NCBI RefSeq assembly: GCF_001426225.1
Contig: NZ_LMRT01000001.1
Location: forward strand, 34,090 to 98,089
Direction of reading: 5' to 3'
DNA length: 64,000 nt
Origin: Allobosea sp. Leaf344
GTDB taxonomy: Bacteria > Pseudomonadota > Alphaproteobacteria > Rhizobiales > Beijerinckiaceae
Shown here: positions 56,398-64,000 of the stretch, piece after piece
Position numbering within the stretch: the stretch's first letter is position 1
Layout: each line of letters opens with the position of its first letter
Made by a program: the position numbers and the translations under genes
Notes under the pieces: model-generated
The model's database searches: none
What the model saw: the letters and a program-made list of their open reading frames with translations, nothing else
Told to the model about the DNA's origin: nothing

Positions 56398-57924
56398 ATG
56401 CTCAGAAAAATCCTCTCCGTCAGCGGCTTCACGCTGCTGTCGCGCATCTCCGGCTTCGCGCGCGACATCGCGCTCGCCGCCGTGCTGGGCGCCGGCGCGC
56501 TGATGGACGCGTTTTCGGTGGCGCTGCGGCTGCCCAATCATTTCCGCGCCATCTTCGGCGAGGGCGCTTTCAACCAGGCCTATATCCCGACCTATCTGCA
56601 GACGCGCGAGCGGGCGGGGCAGGAGGCGGCGGCGCTGCTCTCCAACCGCGTCTTCACGCTGAACCTCCTGATCCAGCTGGTGCTGCTCGGCCTGGCGCTG
56701 CCGCTGATGCCCGAGATCGTCAGCCTGCTGGCGCCGGGCTTCCGCAACGATCCGCTGCGCTTCGAGCTCGCGGTCTCGCTGACCCGCATCACCTTCCCCT
56801 ATCTGCTGTTCGTCACGCAGGTGACGCTGCTTTCCGCCAATCTGAACGCGGTCGACCGGTTCGCGGCCGCCGCCGCCGCGCCGATCCTGCTGAACATCGC
56901 GCTGATCGCGGCGCTCGGCGTCGCCTTCCTGTTTCCCAACGCGGCCTATGCGGCGGCCTGGGGCGTCGCGATCGCCGGGCTCCTGGAATGGCTGCTGCTG
57001 GCCGTGGCCGCGCGCCAGGCGGGGGTGGCGACGGCGCTCGCCCGCCCTAGGCTCGATCCGCAGATGAAGACCTTCCTCAAGGCCTTCGGCCCGGCGGTGA
57101 TCGGCTCGGCCGGTGTCCAGATCGCGCTGTTCGCGGATACCATCATCGCCTCGCTGCTGCCGGCCGGCGCCTATGCGGCGCTGTATTACGCCGAGCGCCT
57201 CTATCAATTGCCGATCGGGGTGATCGCGATCGGCGTCGGCACCGTGCTGCTGCCGACGATGAGCCGGCTGCTCGCGGCCGGCGACGTCGCGGCGTCGGAT
57301 CGTGCGCAGAACCGCGCCGTGGCGCTGACCCTGCTCGCCTCGGCCCCCTTCGTCTCGATCTTCCTGGCGATCCCGGAGCTGATCGTCGCCGGATTGTTCG
57401 AGCGTGGCCGCTTCGACGCCGCGGCGAGCCAGGCGGCCGGTGCGGTGCTCTTCGCCTATGCCGTCGGCCTGCCGGCCATCGTGCTGATCCGCACCCAGAT
57501 CTCGACCTTCCAGGCGCGGGGCGACACGACGACGCCGATGGTGGTCTCGCTCTGTGCCATCGCCGCCAATATCGCGCTGAAGCTCGTGCTCTGGCGCGAT
57601 TGGGGTGCGCCGGGGCTCGCTTTCGCGACCGCCGCCGGGGCCTGGGTGAACGTCGTCGCGCTGACGGTGCTGGGCATCAGGCGCAGCTGGGCCCGCCCGG
57701 AAAAGGGGCTGGTGGCGCTGATGGCATGGCTGTGCCTGGCGACCCTGCTCGCCGGGCTGGCCGCTCGCTTCTCTGCGCAGCCCGTGCTGCGCCTGGCGCA
57801 GGCGGCGCCGATCGAGCCCAATCTCGTGGCGCTGATCGGCGTCGGTGCGATCGCCGCGACGAGCTATGTCGCGGCGAGCTTCGTGTTGCTGAAAGCGAGC
57901 GGCCTGATGCGGCTGCTGCGCTGA
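56398..57924 (+). CDS. murJ: MurJ lipid II flippase
   Basis: Polytopic inner-membrane flippase of about 508 residues and 14 helices that turns lipid II for cell-wall synthesis. The N-terminal LLSRISGFARDIALAAVLGAG and FRAIFGEGAFNQAYIPTY are the MurJ/MviN signatures; a central YYAERLYQLPIGVIAIGVGT block matches the family. The ATG at 56398 gives the standard start; a GTG 7 codons upstream (56377) is an alternative. The gene is 82 bases after the GNAT-like gene on the same strand, and its stop faces the convergent ilvE with 3 bases between. Confidence 0.95.
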   Translation: MLRKILSVSGFTLLSRISGFARDIALAAVLGAGALMDAFSVALRLPNHFRAIFGEGAFNQAYIPTYLQTRERAGQEAAALLSNRVFTLNLLIQLVLLGLALPLMPEIVSLLAPGFRNDPLRFELAVSLTRITFPYLLFVTQVTLLSANLNAVDRFAAAAAAPILLNIALIAALGVAFLFPNAAYAAAWGVAIAGLLEWLLLAVAARQAGVATALARPRLDPQMKTFLKAFGPAVIGSAGVQIALFADTIIASLLPAGAYAALYYAERLYQLPIGVIAIGVGTVLLPTMSRLLAAGDVAASDRAQNRAVALTLLASAPFVSIFLAIPELIVAGLFERGRFDAAASQAAGAVLFAYAVGLPAIVLIRTQISTFQARGDTTTPMVVSLCAIAANIALKLVLWRDWGAPGLAFATAAGAWVNVVALTVLGIRRSWARPEKGLVALMAWLCLATLLAGLAARFSAQPVLRLAQAAPIEPNLVALIGVGAIAATSYVAASFVLLKASGLMRLLR

Positions 57925-57927
57925 GGC

Positions 57928-58794
57928 TCAGGCCGCCTTGGTGCCGGCGAAATCCATGTAGAGCTCCCGCGCCTTGCGGAAGAGCGGGCCGGGCTGCAGC
58001 GTGATGTTGTCGATCCGCGAGACCGGCATGACCTTCGAGTAATTGCCGGAGATGAAGATCTCGTCGGCCTGCTCGAAATCGCTGTAGCGCAGGCTGGTCT
58101 CCTCGACGGTGATGCCGCTGTCGCGCATCAGCCCGATGACCCGCTGGCGCGTGATCCCGTTCAGGAAGGTGCCGTTCGGCACCGGCGTCTTCACCACGCC
58201 GTCCTTGGCCATGAAGATGTTGGAGGTCGCCGTCTCCGCGACATTGCCGAGCATGTCCAGCACCAGCGCGTTGTCGAAACCGGCCGCCTTGGCGGCGCGC
58301 AGGATGCGGGCATTGTTGGGGTAGAGGCAGCCGGCCTTCGAATCCGTCGGCATCGTCTCCATGGTCGGGCGGCGGAATTCGCCCTTGGTCACCGAGAAGC
58401 CCGAAGTCGGCTGCGGCATCGGCGCCTCGAACAGGCACAGGCAGAACTGGGTCGATTCGGGATCGCCCATGATCGTCGAGAGGCCGTCGGCCTCGGCCCA
58501 GTACATCGGCTTCACATAGAGCGCGGTGCCGGGGCTGAATTTACCGACGCCCTCTTGCGCCTTGGCGACGATCTCCTCCGCCGACATCGTCGGCTTGAGG
58601 CCCAGCGCGGTGGCGGAACGGTTCACGCGGGCGGCGTGCTTATCCATGTCCGGCATCCTGCCCTCGAAATAGCGGGCGCCGTCGAACACGCAGGAGGACA
58701 GCCAGCTCGCATGGGTGCGGGGTCCCATGATGCCGGGATTGCCCTCGTGCCACTCGCCATTGAACCAGGTCCAGGTCTGCGAATACCAAGCCAT
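57928..58794 (-). CDS. ilvE: Branched-chain amino acid aminotransferase
   Basis: Fold-type IV PLP enzyme of 288 residues that transaminates leucine, isoleucine and valine. The Schiff-base lysine lies in TDSKAGCLYPNNAR near 154, with NVAETATSNIFM and a later EIFISGNYSKVMPV supplying cofactor phosphate contacts. The alternatives DAAT and ADC lyase were considered; the length and N-terminal WYSQTWTWFNGEWHEG favour IlvE. It precedes the AzlC/AzlD branched-chain amino-acid export pair in map order (a 125-base gap, same strand, AzlCD upstream). Confidence 0.88.
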   Translation of the reverse strand: MAWYSQTWTWFNGEWHEGNPGIMGPRTHASWLSSCVFDGARYFEGRMPDMDKHAARVNRSATALGLKPTMSAEEIVAKAQEGVGKFSPGTALYVKPMYWAEADGLSTIMGDPESTQFCLCLFEAPMPQPTSGFSVTKGEFRRPTMETMPTDSKAGCLYPNNARILRAAKAAGFDNALVLDMLGNVAETATSNIFMAKDGVVKTPVPNGTFLNGITRQRVIGLMRDSGITVEETSLRYSDFEQADEIFISGNYSKVMPVSRIDNITLQPGPLFRKARELYMDFAGTKAA

Positions 58795-58919
58795 TGCGGC
58801 GCTCCGATTGAGAATGATCGTCTGCGGCCACCGTCTGCCGTGGCATGGCCCGCGTCAACCGCGGGAGCATCGGCAGGCGATGACGGGATGTGATGGATGC
58901 AATCGGCCGTGGTGATGGA

Positions 58920-59237
58920 TCAGAGGCCCAGCGCGCGCGCCGCCGAGACGACGCTCATCCCGACGATCAGCGCCAGCAATTCGCTGCGCCGCAGGACCAT
59001 GCTGCCGATCGCGGCCAGCAGCGCGAGGGCCGCGGCCAGGCCCAGCCGCTCGATCAGCGGGATGACGGTGGCGAAGACGATCGAACCCGGCAGCGCCGCG
59101 AGGCCACGCCGGACGCGCGGTGTCAGCGGGATGAAGCCCATCAGCACGACGCCGGAGATGCGGCAGGCATAGGTCGCCAGCGCCATGGCGAGGATGGCGA
59201 TATAGGGGCCCCAGGCCCCGAGCTCAGGCAGGGTCAT
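58920..59237 (-). CDS. azlD: AzlD family branched-chain amino acid exporter subunit
   Basis: Small (105-residue) membrane subunit that pairs with AzlC to export branched-chain amino acids. It has four predicted helices, ATYACRISGVVLMG near the N-terminus and LPGSIVFATVIPLI in the middle, both AzlD hallmarks. The start overlaps the azlC stop by 14 bases, typical for this operon. Confidence 0.9.
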   Translation of the reverse strand: MTLPELGAWGPYIAILAMALATYACRISGVVLMGFIPLTPRVRRGLAALPGSIVFATVIPLIERLGLAAALALLAAIGSMVLRRSELLALIVGMSVVSAARALGL

Positions 59238-59955
59238 CGAGGAAGGCTCCGAGCATCGCGCCGGTCAGCGACCCGACCAGGATGAAGGCGTAGCCCTCGA
59301 CCAGCTTCGTGGTCACCAGCGCGGTCAGCCCCGCGACCACCCAGGGTATGGCGGCGCGGCGGCCGCGCCAGAGCGGCACGATCATCGCCGCGAAAAAGAT
59401 CGGCATGACGAGATCGATGCCATAGGTGCGGGGATCGGCCACCAGCGCGCCGAGCAGATAGCCGGGGATCGTCGCCGCGACCCAGACCAGCCAAAGCAAC
59501 ACGCCGGCCCCGATCAGCACGCCGAGATCGCGCCCGCCCTCGGCGTGATAACGCGTGCCGATCATCCAGTTGGCATCGGTGAAAAAGAAGAGCTGCAGCG
59601 CGTTGAGGCGCTTGGGATAGGCGCCGAACCAGTGCTGGAGCGAGGCGCCCTGCAGCACCATCCGCGAATTCACCGTGGCCGTCAGCACCGCGAGCCCGGC
59701 AATAGCGCCCCAGCTCCATTCCGGGCGCCAGACCTCCATCGCGACGAGCTGCGCCACGCCGGCATAGACCAGCCCGCTCATCAGCAGCGCCTCGAGCAGC
59801 GACAGCCCCTTGGCCGAGGCGGCGGCGCCGAAGGCCACGGCGAAGACGACCACGCCCGGCATCAGCACGGTGACGCGACGCATGCCGAGCCAGATCCCGG
59901 CGGCGGACAAGGAAAGGCTGCGTGGGGCTTGCGGAGGGGTCTGGGGCGCGGACAT
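59224..59955 (-). CDS. azlC: AzlC family branched-chain amino acid exporter subunit
   Basis: A 243-residue, mostly hydrophobic inner-membrane protein and main subunit of the AzlCD exporter. Typical segments are PGVVVFAVAFGAAASAKGLS, MSGLVYAGVAQLVAMEVW and LTATVNSRMVLQGASL. Together with AzlD it removes excess branched-chain amino acids (family knowledge). The operon lies next to ilvE, the transaminase for the same substrates, which strengthens the assignment. The divergent phosphopantetheinyl transferase gene begins about 120 bases away. Confidence 0.92.
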   Translation of the reverse strand: MSAPQTPPQAPRSLSLSAAGIWLGMRRVTVLMPGVVVFAVAFGAAASAKGLSLLEALLMSGLVYAGVAQLVAMEVWRPEWSWGAIAGLAVLTATVNSRMVLQGASLQHWFGAYPKRLNALQLFFFTDANWMIGTRYHAEGGRDLGVLIGAGVLLWLVWVAATIPGYLLGALVADPRTYGIDLVMPIFFAAMIVPLWRGRRAAIPWVVAGLTALVTTKLVEGYAFILVGSLTGAMLGAFLDDPA

Positions 59956-60077
59956 CAGCCTGTCAAAGCGGTTGATTGTTGCCGCGTCAACGCTCGCCCG
60001 CGACGCCGGCTCATGAAGCCGACGCGGGTCGCGCCTGCCCGATTGGCCGGCGGGGCCGGCGCGCCTATGCTTCCCTC

Positions 60078-60668
60078 ATGAACTGGCTCGCTTCCGCCGA
60101 TGATCTGGCCGAGACGCTTCCCGCCGCCTGGCTCGTGGCGACCTCGGAGGCGCCGCGCAATCTCGACGAGCGCTCCCGCCTGCGCCGGATGGTGGGCGGG
60201 AGGGTGCTGGGGCGCCAGCTCGGCGAGCCGGTGACCATCGCGCATGAGCCAGGCGGCCGGCCATTCATCGCGGGCCGCCCCGGATTGCACGTTTCGCTGG
60301 CGACCCGGGCGGGGATCGTCGCCGTCGCCCTGGCGCGGGGTCCGGTCGGCGTCGATGTCGAGGCGCTGTCGGAGGCGCCCTTCCCTCTCGCGATGCTGCA
60401 TGAGGCGGAGCGGCGCTCGCTCGAATCCCTGCCCGAAGCCGCGAGACCTTTGGCCTTCGCCCGGCTCTGGGCCGCCAAGGAAGCCTATGTGAAGGCCCTC
60501 GGCACCGGTTTCCGGCGCGCGCCGGACAGTTTCGCCGTCACGCTCGACGGTGCCCGTTTCGGCGTCGACGATCCCTCGCGGCCGGCGCCGGCGCGGGGCT
60601 GGCTGCGCACAATGCACAACGGCGGCCAGGTCACCCTGGCCGCCGCCGCAATCAGTCTCGCGGAATGA
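60078..60668 (+). CDS. 4'-phosphopantetheinyl transferase family protein
   Basis: Sfp/AcpT-type enzyme of 196 residues that transfers phosphopantetheine from CoA to acyl-carrier proteins. GVDVEAL (Asp93, Glu95) and LWAAKEAYVKALGTG (Trp131, Lys134, Glu135) are the two diagnostic metal and CoA motifs. The start at 60078 has the family length; the longer frame adds 34 unlikely residues. The carrier protein served (fatty acid, polyketide or siderophore) cannot be inferred from neighbours. Confidence 0.9.
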   Translation: MNWLASADDLAETLPAAWLVATSEAPRNLDERSRLRRMVGGRVLGRQLGEPVTIAHEPGGRPFIAGRPGLHVSLATRAGIVAVALARGPVGVDVEALSEAPFPLAMLHEAERRSLESLPEAARPLAFARLWAAKEAYVKALGTGFRRAPDSFAVTLDGARFGVDDPSRPAPARGWLRTMHNGGQVTLAAAAISLAE

Positions 60669-60677
60669 TCCGCTCCG

Positions 60678-61421
60678 TCAGAGCCCGGTCTCGACGGGGC
60701 GCCGGCGCTTCAGCACATAGGCGATGATGCAGACCAGGGCCGCGCCGAGGATCGACGTCACGTAATGCGGCAGGGCCGCGGGGGTGAGGCCGAGCGGGTT
60801 CACATCCGGCGAGACCGGCACCACCCAGCTCGGCATGTTGACCTGCAGCCAGCGCACGACGAAGGCGTCGCCCAGGATCATCTCGGCCGCGATCCAGCCC
60901 AGCAGGGCGGCACCGAGCCAGACCAGGAGCGGATAGCGCTCGATGATCGAGGTCAGGAACTGCGCGCCCATGATGATCAGCGGGATCGACAGCAGCAGGC
61001 CGAAGATGAAGAGCTCGGGATGTCCGCGCGAGGCGGCGGCGATGGCGATGACGTTGTCCAGGCTCATCACCGCATCGGCGATGGCGATGGTGCGGACCGC
61101 CTTCCACAGGGAGTCGCTGGCCTCGATCTCGTTATGCGCCTCCTCCTCGCCCATGGCGAGCTTGATGGCGATCCAGAACAGCAGGATGCCGCCCGCGACC
61201 TTCAGGAAAGGCACGTTCAGCAGATAGGAGACGACCAGCGCGAAGATGATGCGCAGGCCGATCGCCGCGGAGGCGCCGAGCCAGATGCCGATCTTGCGCT
61301 GCTTCTCCGGCAGCGAGCGGCAGGCGAGCGCGATGACGACCGCATTGTCGCCCGACAGCAGGAGGTCGATCCAGATGATCTGGAGCAGCGACACCCAAAA
61401 TTGCGAGGAGGAAAAGTCCAT
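60678..61421 (-). CDS. TerC family membrane protein (YjbE-like)
   Basis: A 247-residue inner-membrane protein with seven predicted helices. LLSGDNAVVIALAC and MSLDNVIAIAAAS are the TerC hallmark motifs with the paired acidic residues for metal passage. YjbE/TerC members export manganese or calcium (family knowledge). A riboswitch was sought in the 120 bases upstream but none was convincing. Its 3' end faces the PPTase gene with a 9-base gap. Confidence 0.9.
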   Translation of the reverse strand: MDFSSSQFWVSLLQIIWIDLLLSGDNAVVIALACRSLPEKQRKIGIWLGASAAIGLRIIFALVVSYLLNVPFLKVAGGILLFWIAIKLAMGEEEAHNEIEASDSLWKAVRTIAIADAVMSLDNVIAIAAASRGHPELFIFGLLLSIPLIIMGAQFLTSIIERYPLLVWLGAALLGWIAAEMILGDAFVVRWLQVNMPSWVVPVSPDVNPLGLTPAALPHYVTSILGAALVCIIAYVLKRRRPVETGL

Positions 61422-61543
61422 CTCGTCAGCGATCCCTCAGTTCGGGGGGAAGTGATGCCCCCTGTGCCTCTATCGCGCGGTCCAGGCAACCCCTGAACCG
61501 CTCCGACAACGTGATTCCGGCAGGCTTTGGCGGGCTGCGCGGG

Positions 61544-62623
61544 TCAGCCCAGCGCCTGCTCGACGGCCTTGCCGGCCGCTTGCGTATCCAGCGTGCCTCC
61601 GAGATCGCGGGTGCGGGTGCGGGCATCGCCCAGCGCCCGCTCGATCGCGGCCTCGATGCCCTTCGCCGCCTCGTGCTCTCCGAGATGATCGAGCATCATC
61701 GCGCCGGACCAGATCTGGCCGATCGGATTGGCGATCCCCTGCCCGGCGATGTCCGGCGCCGAGCCATGGACCGGCTCGAACAGGGACGGAAATTCACGGG
61801 TCGGATTGATGTTCCCGGAGGGCGCGATGCCGATGGTGCCGGTGCAGGCCGGGCCGAGATCCGAGAGGATGTCGCCGAACAGATTGGAGGCCACGACCAC
61901 GTCGAAACGATCGGGATTCAGGACGAAATGCGCCGTCAGAATATCGATATGGTACTGGTCGACCGTCACCTCGGGATAGGCCTTGGCCATCTTCGTCACC
62001 CGCTCGTCCCAATAGGGCATGGTGATCGAGATGCCGTTCGACTTGGTGGCCGAGGTGAGCTTGCGGCGCGGCCGCCGCATGGCGAGTTCGAAGGCGTATT
62101 TCAGCACGCGATCGACCCCGACGCGGCTCATCACCGTCTCCTGCAGCACGATCTCGCGCTCGGTGCCGGCATACATGCGCCCGCCGACGGAGGAATACTC
62201 GCCCTCGGTATTCTCGCGCACCACGAAGAAGTCGATATCGCCGGGCTTGCGGCCGACCAGCGGCCCGGGCACGCCGGGCATCAGCCGGACCGGGCGCAGA
62301 TTGACGTATTGGTCGAATTCGCGCCGGAACAACAGCAGCGAGCCCCAGAGCGAGATATGGTCGGGCACCTGATCGGGCATGCCGACGGCGCCGAAGAAGA
62401 TCGCGTCATGCCCGCCGATCTGCGCTTTCCAATCGTCGGGCAGCATCTTGCCGTGCCTGGCATAATAGTCGCAGGACGAGAAATCGAAGCTGTCGAGCCG
62501 CAGCTCGAAGCCATAGCGCTTCGCGGCGGCCTCCAGCACGCGCAGCCCCTCCGGCATCACCTCCTTGCCGATGCCGTCCCCGGCGATGACGGCGATGCGA
62601 TAGACGCGATTGGTCCCGGTCAT
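61544..62623 (-). CDS. Isocitrate/isopropylmalate-type dehydrogenase (tartrate/D-malate-like)
   Basis: NAD-dependent decarboxylating dehydrogenase of 359 residues of the beta-decarboxylating family. GDGIGKEVMPEGL, LLLFRREFDQYVNLRPVRL, RENTEGEYSS (substrate-recognition motif) and GSAPDIAGQGIANPIG are all present. The FRREFDQYVN and HISLWGSLL features suggest tartrate or D-malate dehydrogenase (TtuC/DmlA) rather than LeuB, since no leuCD is nearby. The ATG at 62623 overlaps the stop of the upstream alpha/beta hydrolase gene (ATGA), so they are translationally coupled. Confidence 0.87.
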   Translation of the reverse strand: MTGTNRVYRIAVIAGDGIGKEVMPEGLRVLEAAAKRYGFELRLDSFDFSSCDYYARHGKMLPDDWKAQIGGHDAIFFGAVGMPDQVPDHISLWGSLLLFRREFDQYVNLRPVRLMPGVPGPLVGRKPGDIDFFVVRENTEGEYSSVGGRMYAGTEREIVLQETVMSRVGVDRVLKYAFELAMRRPRRKLTSATKSNGISITMPYWDERVTKMAKAYPEVTVDQYHIDILTAHFVLNPDRFDVVVASNLFGDILSDLGPACTGTIGIAPSGNINPTREFPSLFEPVHGSAPDIAGQGIANPIGQIWSGAMMLDHLGEHEAAKGIEAAIERALGDARTRTRDLGGTLDTQAAGKAVEQALG

Positions 62624-63531
62624 GATGCTTTTCCAAAGAAGGCGAGGAATTCGGCGGCGACGGCATCCGGCAGTTCCTCGGCGAGATAATGCCCGCCGGG
62701 CAGGCTGTGGCCCCTGACATCGTCGGCGCGCAGGCGCCACAGCGCCAGCGGATCGAAGCAGCGGCCGATCACGCCATGCTCGCCCCAGAGCGCCAGCAGC
62801 GGCTGCTCCAGCTTGCGGCCGCCATCCTCGTCGTCATGGCGGATGTCGATGGTGGCGGCGGCGCGATAATCCTCGCAGCTGGCGTGGATCGTCGCGTGAT
62901 CGGCGAAGCAGCGGAGATAGTCGGCCAGCGCCTCCTTCGAGAAGGGGCTGAGGCCGGCCGAGCCGGAGCCGCATTTCTTGCGCCAATAGGCCTCGGGATC
63001 GGCGCCGATCATCCGCTCGGGGAAGGGCGCGGGCTGGATCAGGAAGAACCAGTGCCAATAGGCCCGGGCGAAGGCATCGCCGGTGCCGGCATACATTTCG
63101 CGGGTCGGCGCGATGTCGAGCGTCGCCAGCCTGGCGACGCGGCCGGGATGGTCGAGCGCCAGGCGATGGCCGACGCGGGCGCCGCGATCATGGGCGCCGA
63201 CGAAGAAGCGCTGATGGCCCAGCGCCGTCATCACTTCGGCCATGTCCTGGGCCATGGCGCGCTTGGAATAGGGCGCGTGCTCGGCATCGGTCGGCGGCTT
63301 CTCGCTGTCGCCATAGCCGCGCAGATCGGCGCAGACCAGGGTGAAGCGCCGGCTCAGCCGGTCGGCGAGCTTGTGCCAGAGCGCATGCGTCTGCGGGTAG
63401 CCGTGGAGCAGCAGCAGCGCCGGGCCCTGCCCGCCCGTCCGCACCCGGATGCGCGCTCCCGACGTCGCGACATCGAGCAGGCGAAAGCCGGGAAACAGCG
63501 TGTCGGTGACGGGCAGGTCGGTCAGCATCAT
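62620..63531 (-). CDS. Haloacetate (fluoroacetate) dehalogenase-like hydrolase
   Basis: Alpha/beta-hydrolase of 303 residues, cytoplasmic. The nucleophile is Asp115, not serine, in GAHDRGARVGH; Arg116 and Arg119 bind the carboxylate. Asp139 (LDIAPT) completes the charge relay with His281 (GGHYLAEELPD). His160-Trp161 (YWHWFFLIQP) and Tyr222 (EDYRA) form the fluoride pocket known from Rhodopseudomonas fluoroacetate dehalogenase. All eight residues match, so the reaction predicted is hydrolysis of haloacetate to glycolate. An epoxide hydrolase would use a similar Asp but lacks the HW...Y set. The gene is coupled by ATGA to a tartrate/malate-type dehydrogenase. Confidence 0.85.
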   Translation of the reverse strand: MMLTDLPVTDTLFPGFRLLDVATSGARIRVRTGGQGPALLLLHGYPQTHALWHKLADRLSRRFTLVCADLRGYGDSEKPPTDAEHAPYSKRAMAQDMAEVMTALGHQRFFVGAHDRGARVGHRLALDHPGRVARLATLDIAPTREMYAGTGDAFARAYWHWFFLIQPAPFPERMIGADPEAYWRKKCGSGSAGLSPFSKEALADYLRCFADHATIHASCEDYRAAATIDIRHDDEDGGRKLEQPLLALWGEHGVIGRCFDPLALWRLRADDVRGHSLPGGHYLAEELPDAVAAEFLAFFGKAS

Positions 63532-63655
63532 GAGCCGCGTGTCTTCAGTCTTCTACAAGAGCTGGCGATAGCCCGTCTCCGGCCGGAATGCGCGATCGGA
63601 TTATTACACAATTGTTGATCAATAGCGGGACGCCTCGACCAGGAGTGGGATCCGC

Positions 63656-63683
63656 CCCGGCCGGCCTGTCAGGACCGGCCGGG
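63656..63683. other. GC-rich palindrome downstream of pheT
   Basis: CCCGGCCGG / CCGGCCGGG arms around a ten-base centre (itself partly self-complementary), about 25 bases past the pheT stop. It would form a strong hairpin but has no U-tract on either strand, so its terminator role is doubtful. Confidence 0.4.
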
Positions 63684-63707
63684 CGCGATCATTCGCCCGC
63701 GGGCGGG

Positions 63708-64000
63708 CTAGCCGCGCAGCGCCGCGCCGTAGCGCCTGGCCATCTCGACGATGATTTTTGCGCCCACGGCCTCGATCTCGGCCTCGGTCAGCGTCCGCTC
63801 CACCGGCTGCAGCGTCACCGCGAGCGCCACAGATTTGCGGCCGGGCTCGACGCCCTGGCCCTCATAGAGGTCGAAGACCGCGACGTCGGAGATCAAGGCG
63901 CGATCGGCGTTCTGCGCCGTCTTCTGCATCTCTCCGGCGGCCACGGCCCGATCGACGATGAAGGCGAAATCGCGCGTGACCGGCTGGAAGCCGGAGAGGG
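63708..64000 (-). CDS. pheT: Phenylalanine-tRNA ligase beta subunit, C-terminal part
   Basis: The gene runs off the window; only about 97 C-terminal codons are visible, in frame up to base 64000. They encode the ferredoxin-fold anticodon-binding (FDX-ACB) domain: SGFQPVTRDFAFIVDR, then DVAVFDLYEGQGVEPGRKSV and LAVTLQPVERTLTE, ending YGAALRG. This is the normal C-terminus of bacterial PheT. The apparent internal ATG start of a 78-residue frame is not a real start. pheS would lie upstream, outside the window. Confidence 0.93.
   Translation of the reverse strand, partial: LSGFQPVTRDFAFIVDRAVAAGEMQKTAQNADRALISDVAVFDLYEGQGVEPGRKSVALAVTLQPVERTLTEAEIEAVGAKIIVEMARRYGAALRG

Noticed and set aside
61422-61545. 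Possible yybP-ykoY manganese riboswitch upstream of terC-like gene
   Set aside because: Some short GC-rich stems exist, but the diagnostic conserved loops could not be located by eye, so no call is made.
63656-63683. Terminator for pheT
   Set aside because: Strong palindrome but no U-tract on the minus strand; recorded only as a palindrome.

Overview
The window is about 64 kb of GC-rich chromosomal DNA with almost wall-to-wall coding. Gene content points to an alphaproteobacterium of the order Hyphomicrobiales, most like Bosea/Methylobacteriaceae relatives (inference from protein style, not from a search). Markers are a MucR regulator, CtrA-type TTAA-N7-TTAA boxes, DUF2336, DUF1491 and DUF6456 proteins, a YcgN cysteine-cluster protein, pyruvate phosphate dikinase and a PleC/DivJ-like kinase. 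No rRNA, tRNA, CRISPR array, transposase, integrase or phage structural gene was seen, so this reads as core chromosome rather than an island.

Layout. 1-4.7 kb: an inverted repeat pair, an MFS pump, a pirin, xseB, an Lrp regulator, a tyrosine phosphatase and a hotdog thioesterase. 4.8-12.5 kb: a very large SSS-transporter/histidine kinase/receiver hybrid, mscL, an aminotransferase, an AbrB-family permease and CorA. 12.6-16.6 kb: a tightly overlapped four-gene lipid operon (acyl-CoA dehydrogenase, two SDRs, GNAT). 16.8-22.7 kb: Sua5/TsaC, a LysR regulator, an AcuI-like reductase, an MFS transporter and a SleB cell-wall hydrolase. 22.8-26.7 kb: an iron-uptake Efe operon whose EfeO function is spread over two proteins. 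27-30.3 kb: a secreted repeat protein, then IF-1, an RhlE-like DEAD-box helicase and a cold-shock protein on one strand. 30.5-30.8 kb: three tandem palindromic repeats, followed by ppdK. 33.7-38 kb: YcgN, a PBP1-type peptidoglycan synthase and a DUF1214/DUF1254 pair.

38.0-43.4 kb is the most distinctive part. Two perfect CtrA boxes, at 39087-39101 and 43134-43148, bracket about 4 kb. The genes between them point inward: a DUF2336 protein from the left, and a PAS histidine kinase, a proline-rich membrane protein and a DUF1491 protein from the right. This looks like a cell-cycle-controlled module. It is followed by SufE, an overlapping DUF6456/DnaA-domain-IV pair, MucR, an S9 oligopeptidase and a long Glu/Pro-rich membrane protein.

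50-64 kb: Fe-type sodB, a chemoreceptor, an envelope/glycan group (ChbG deacetylase, DPM1-like glycosyltransferase, GNAT/FemAB-like protein, MurJ), IlvE with the AzlCD branched-chain exporter, a phosphopantetheinyl transferase, TerC, an isopropylmalate/tartrate-dehydrogenase-like enzyme coupled to a haloacetate-dehalogenase-like hydrolase, and the 3' end of pheT cut by the window edge.

Function assignments rest on motifs and family resemblance read by eye. Start codons were moved downstream of the longest open frame wherever a ribosome-binding site, family length or gene overlap favoured it.
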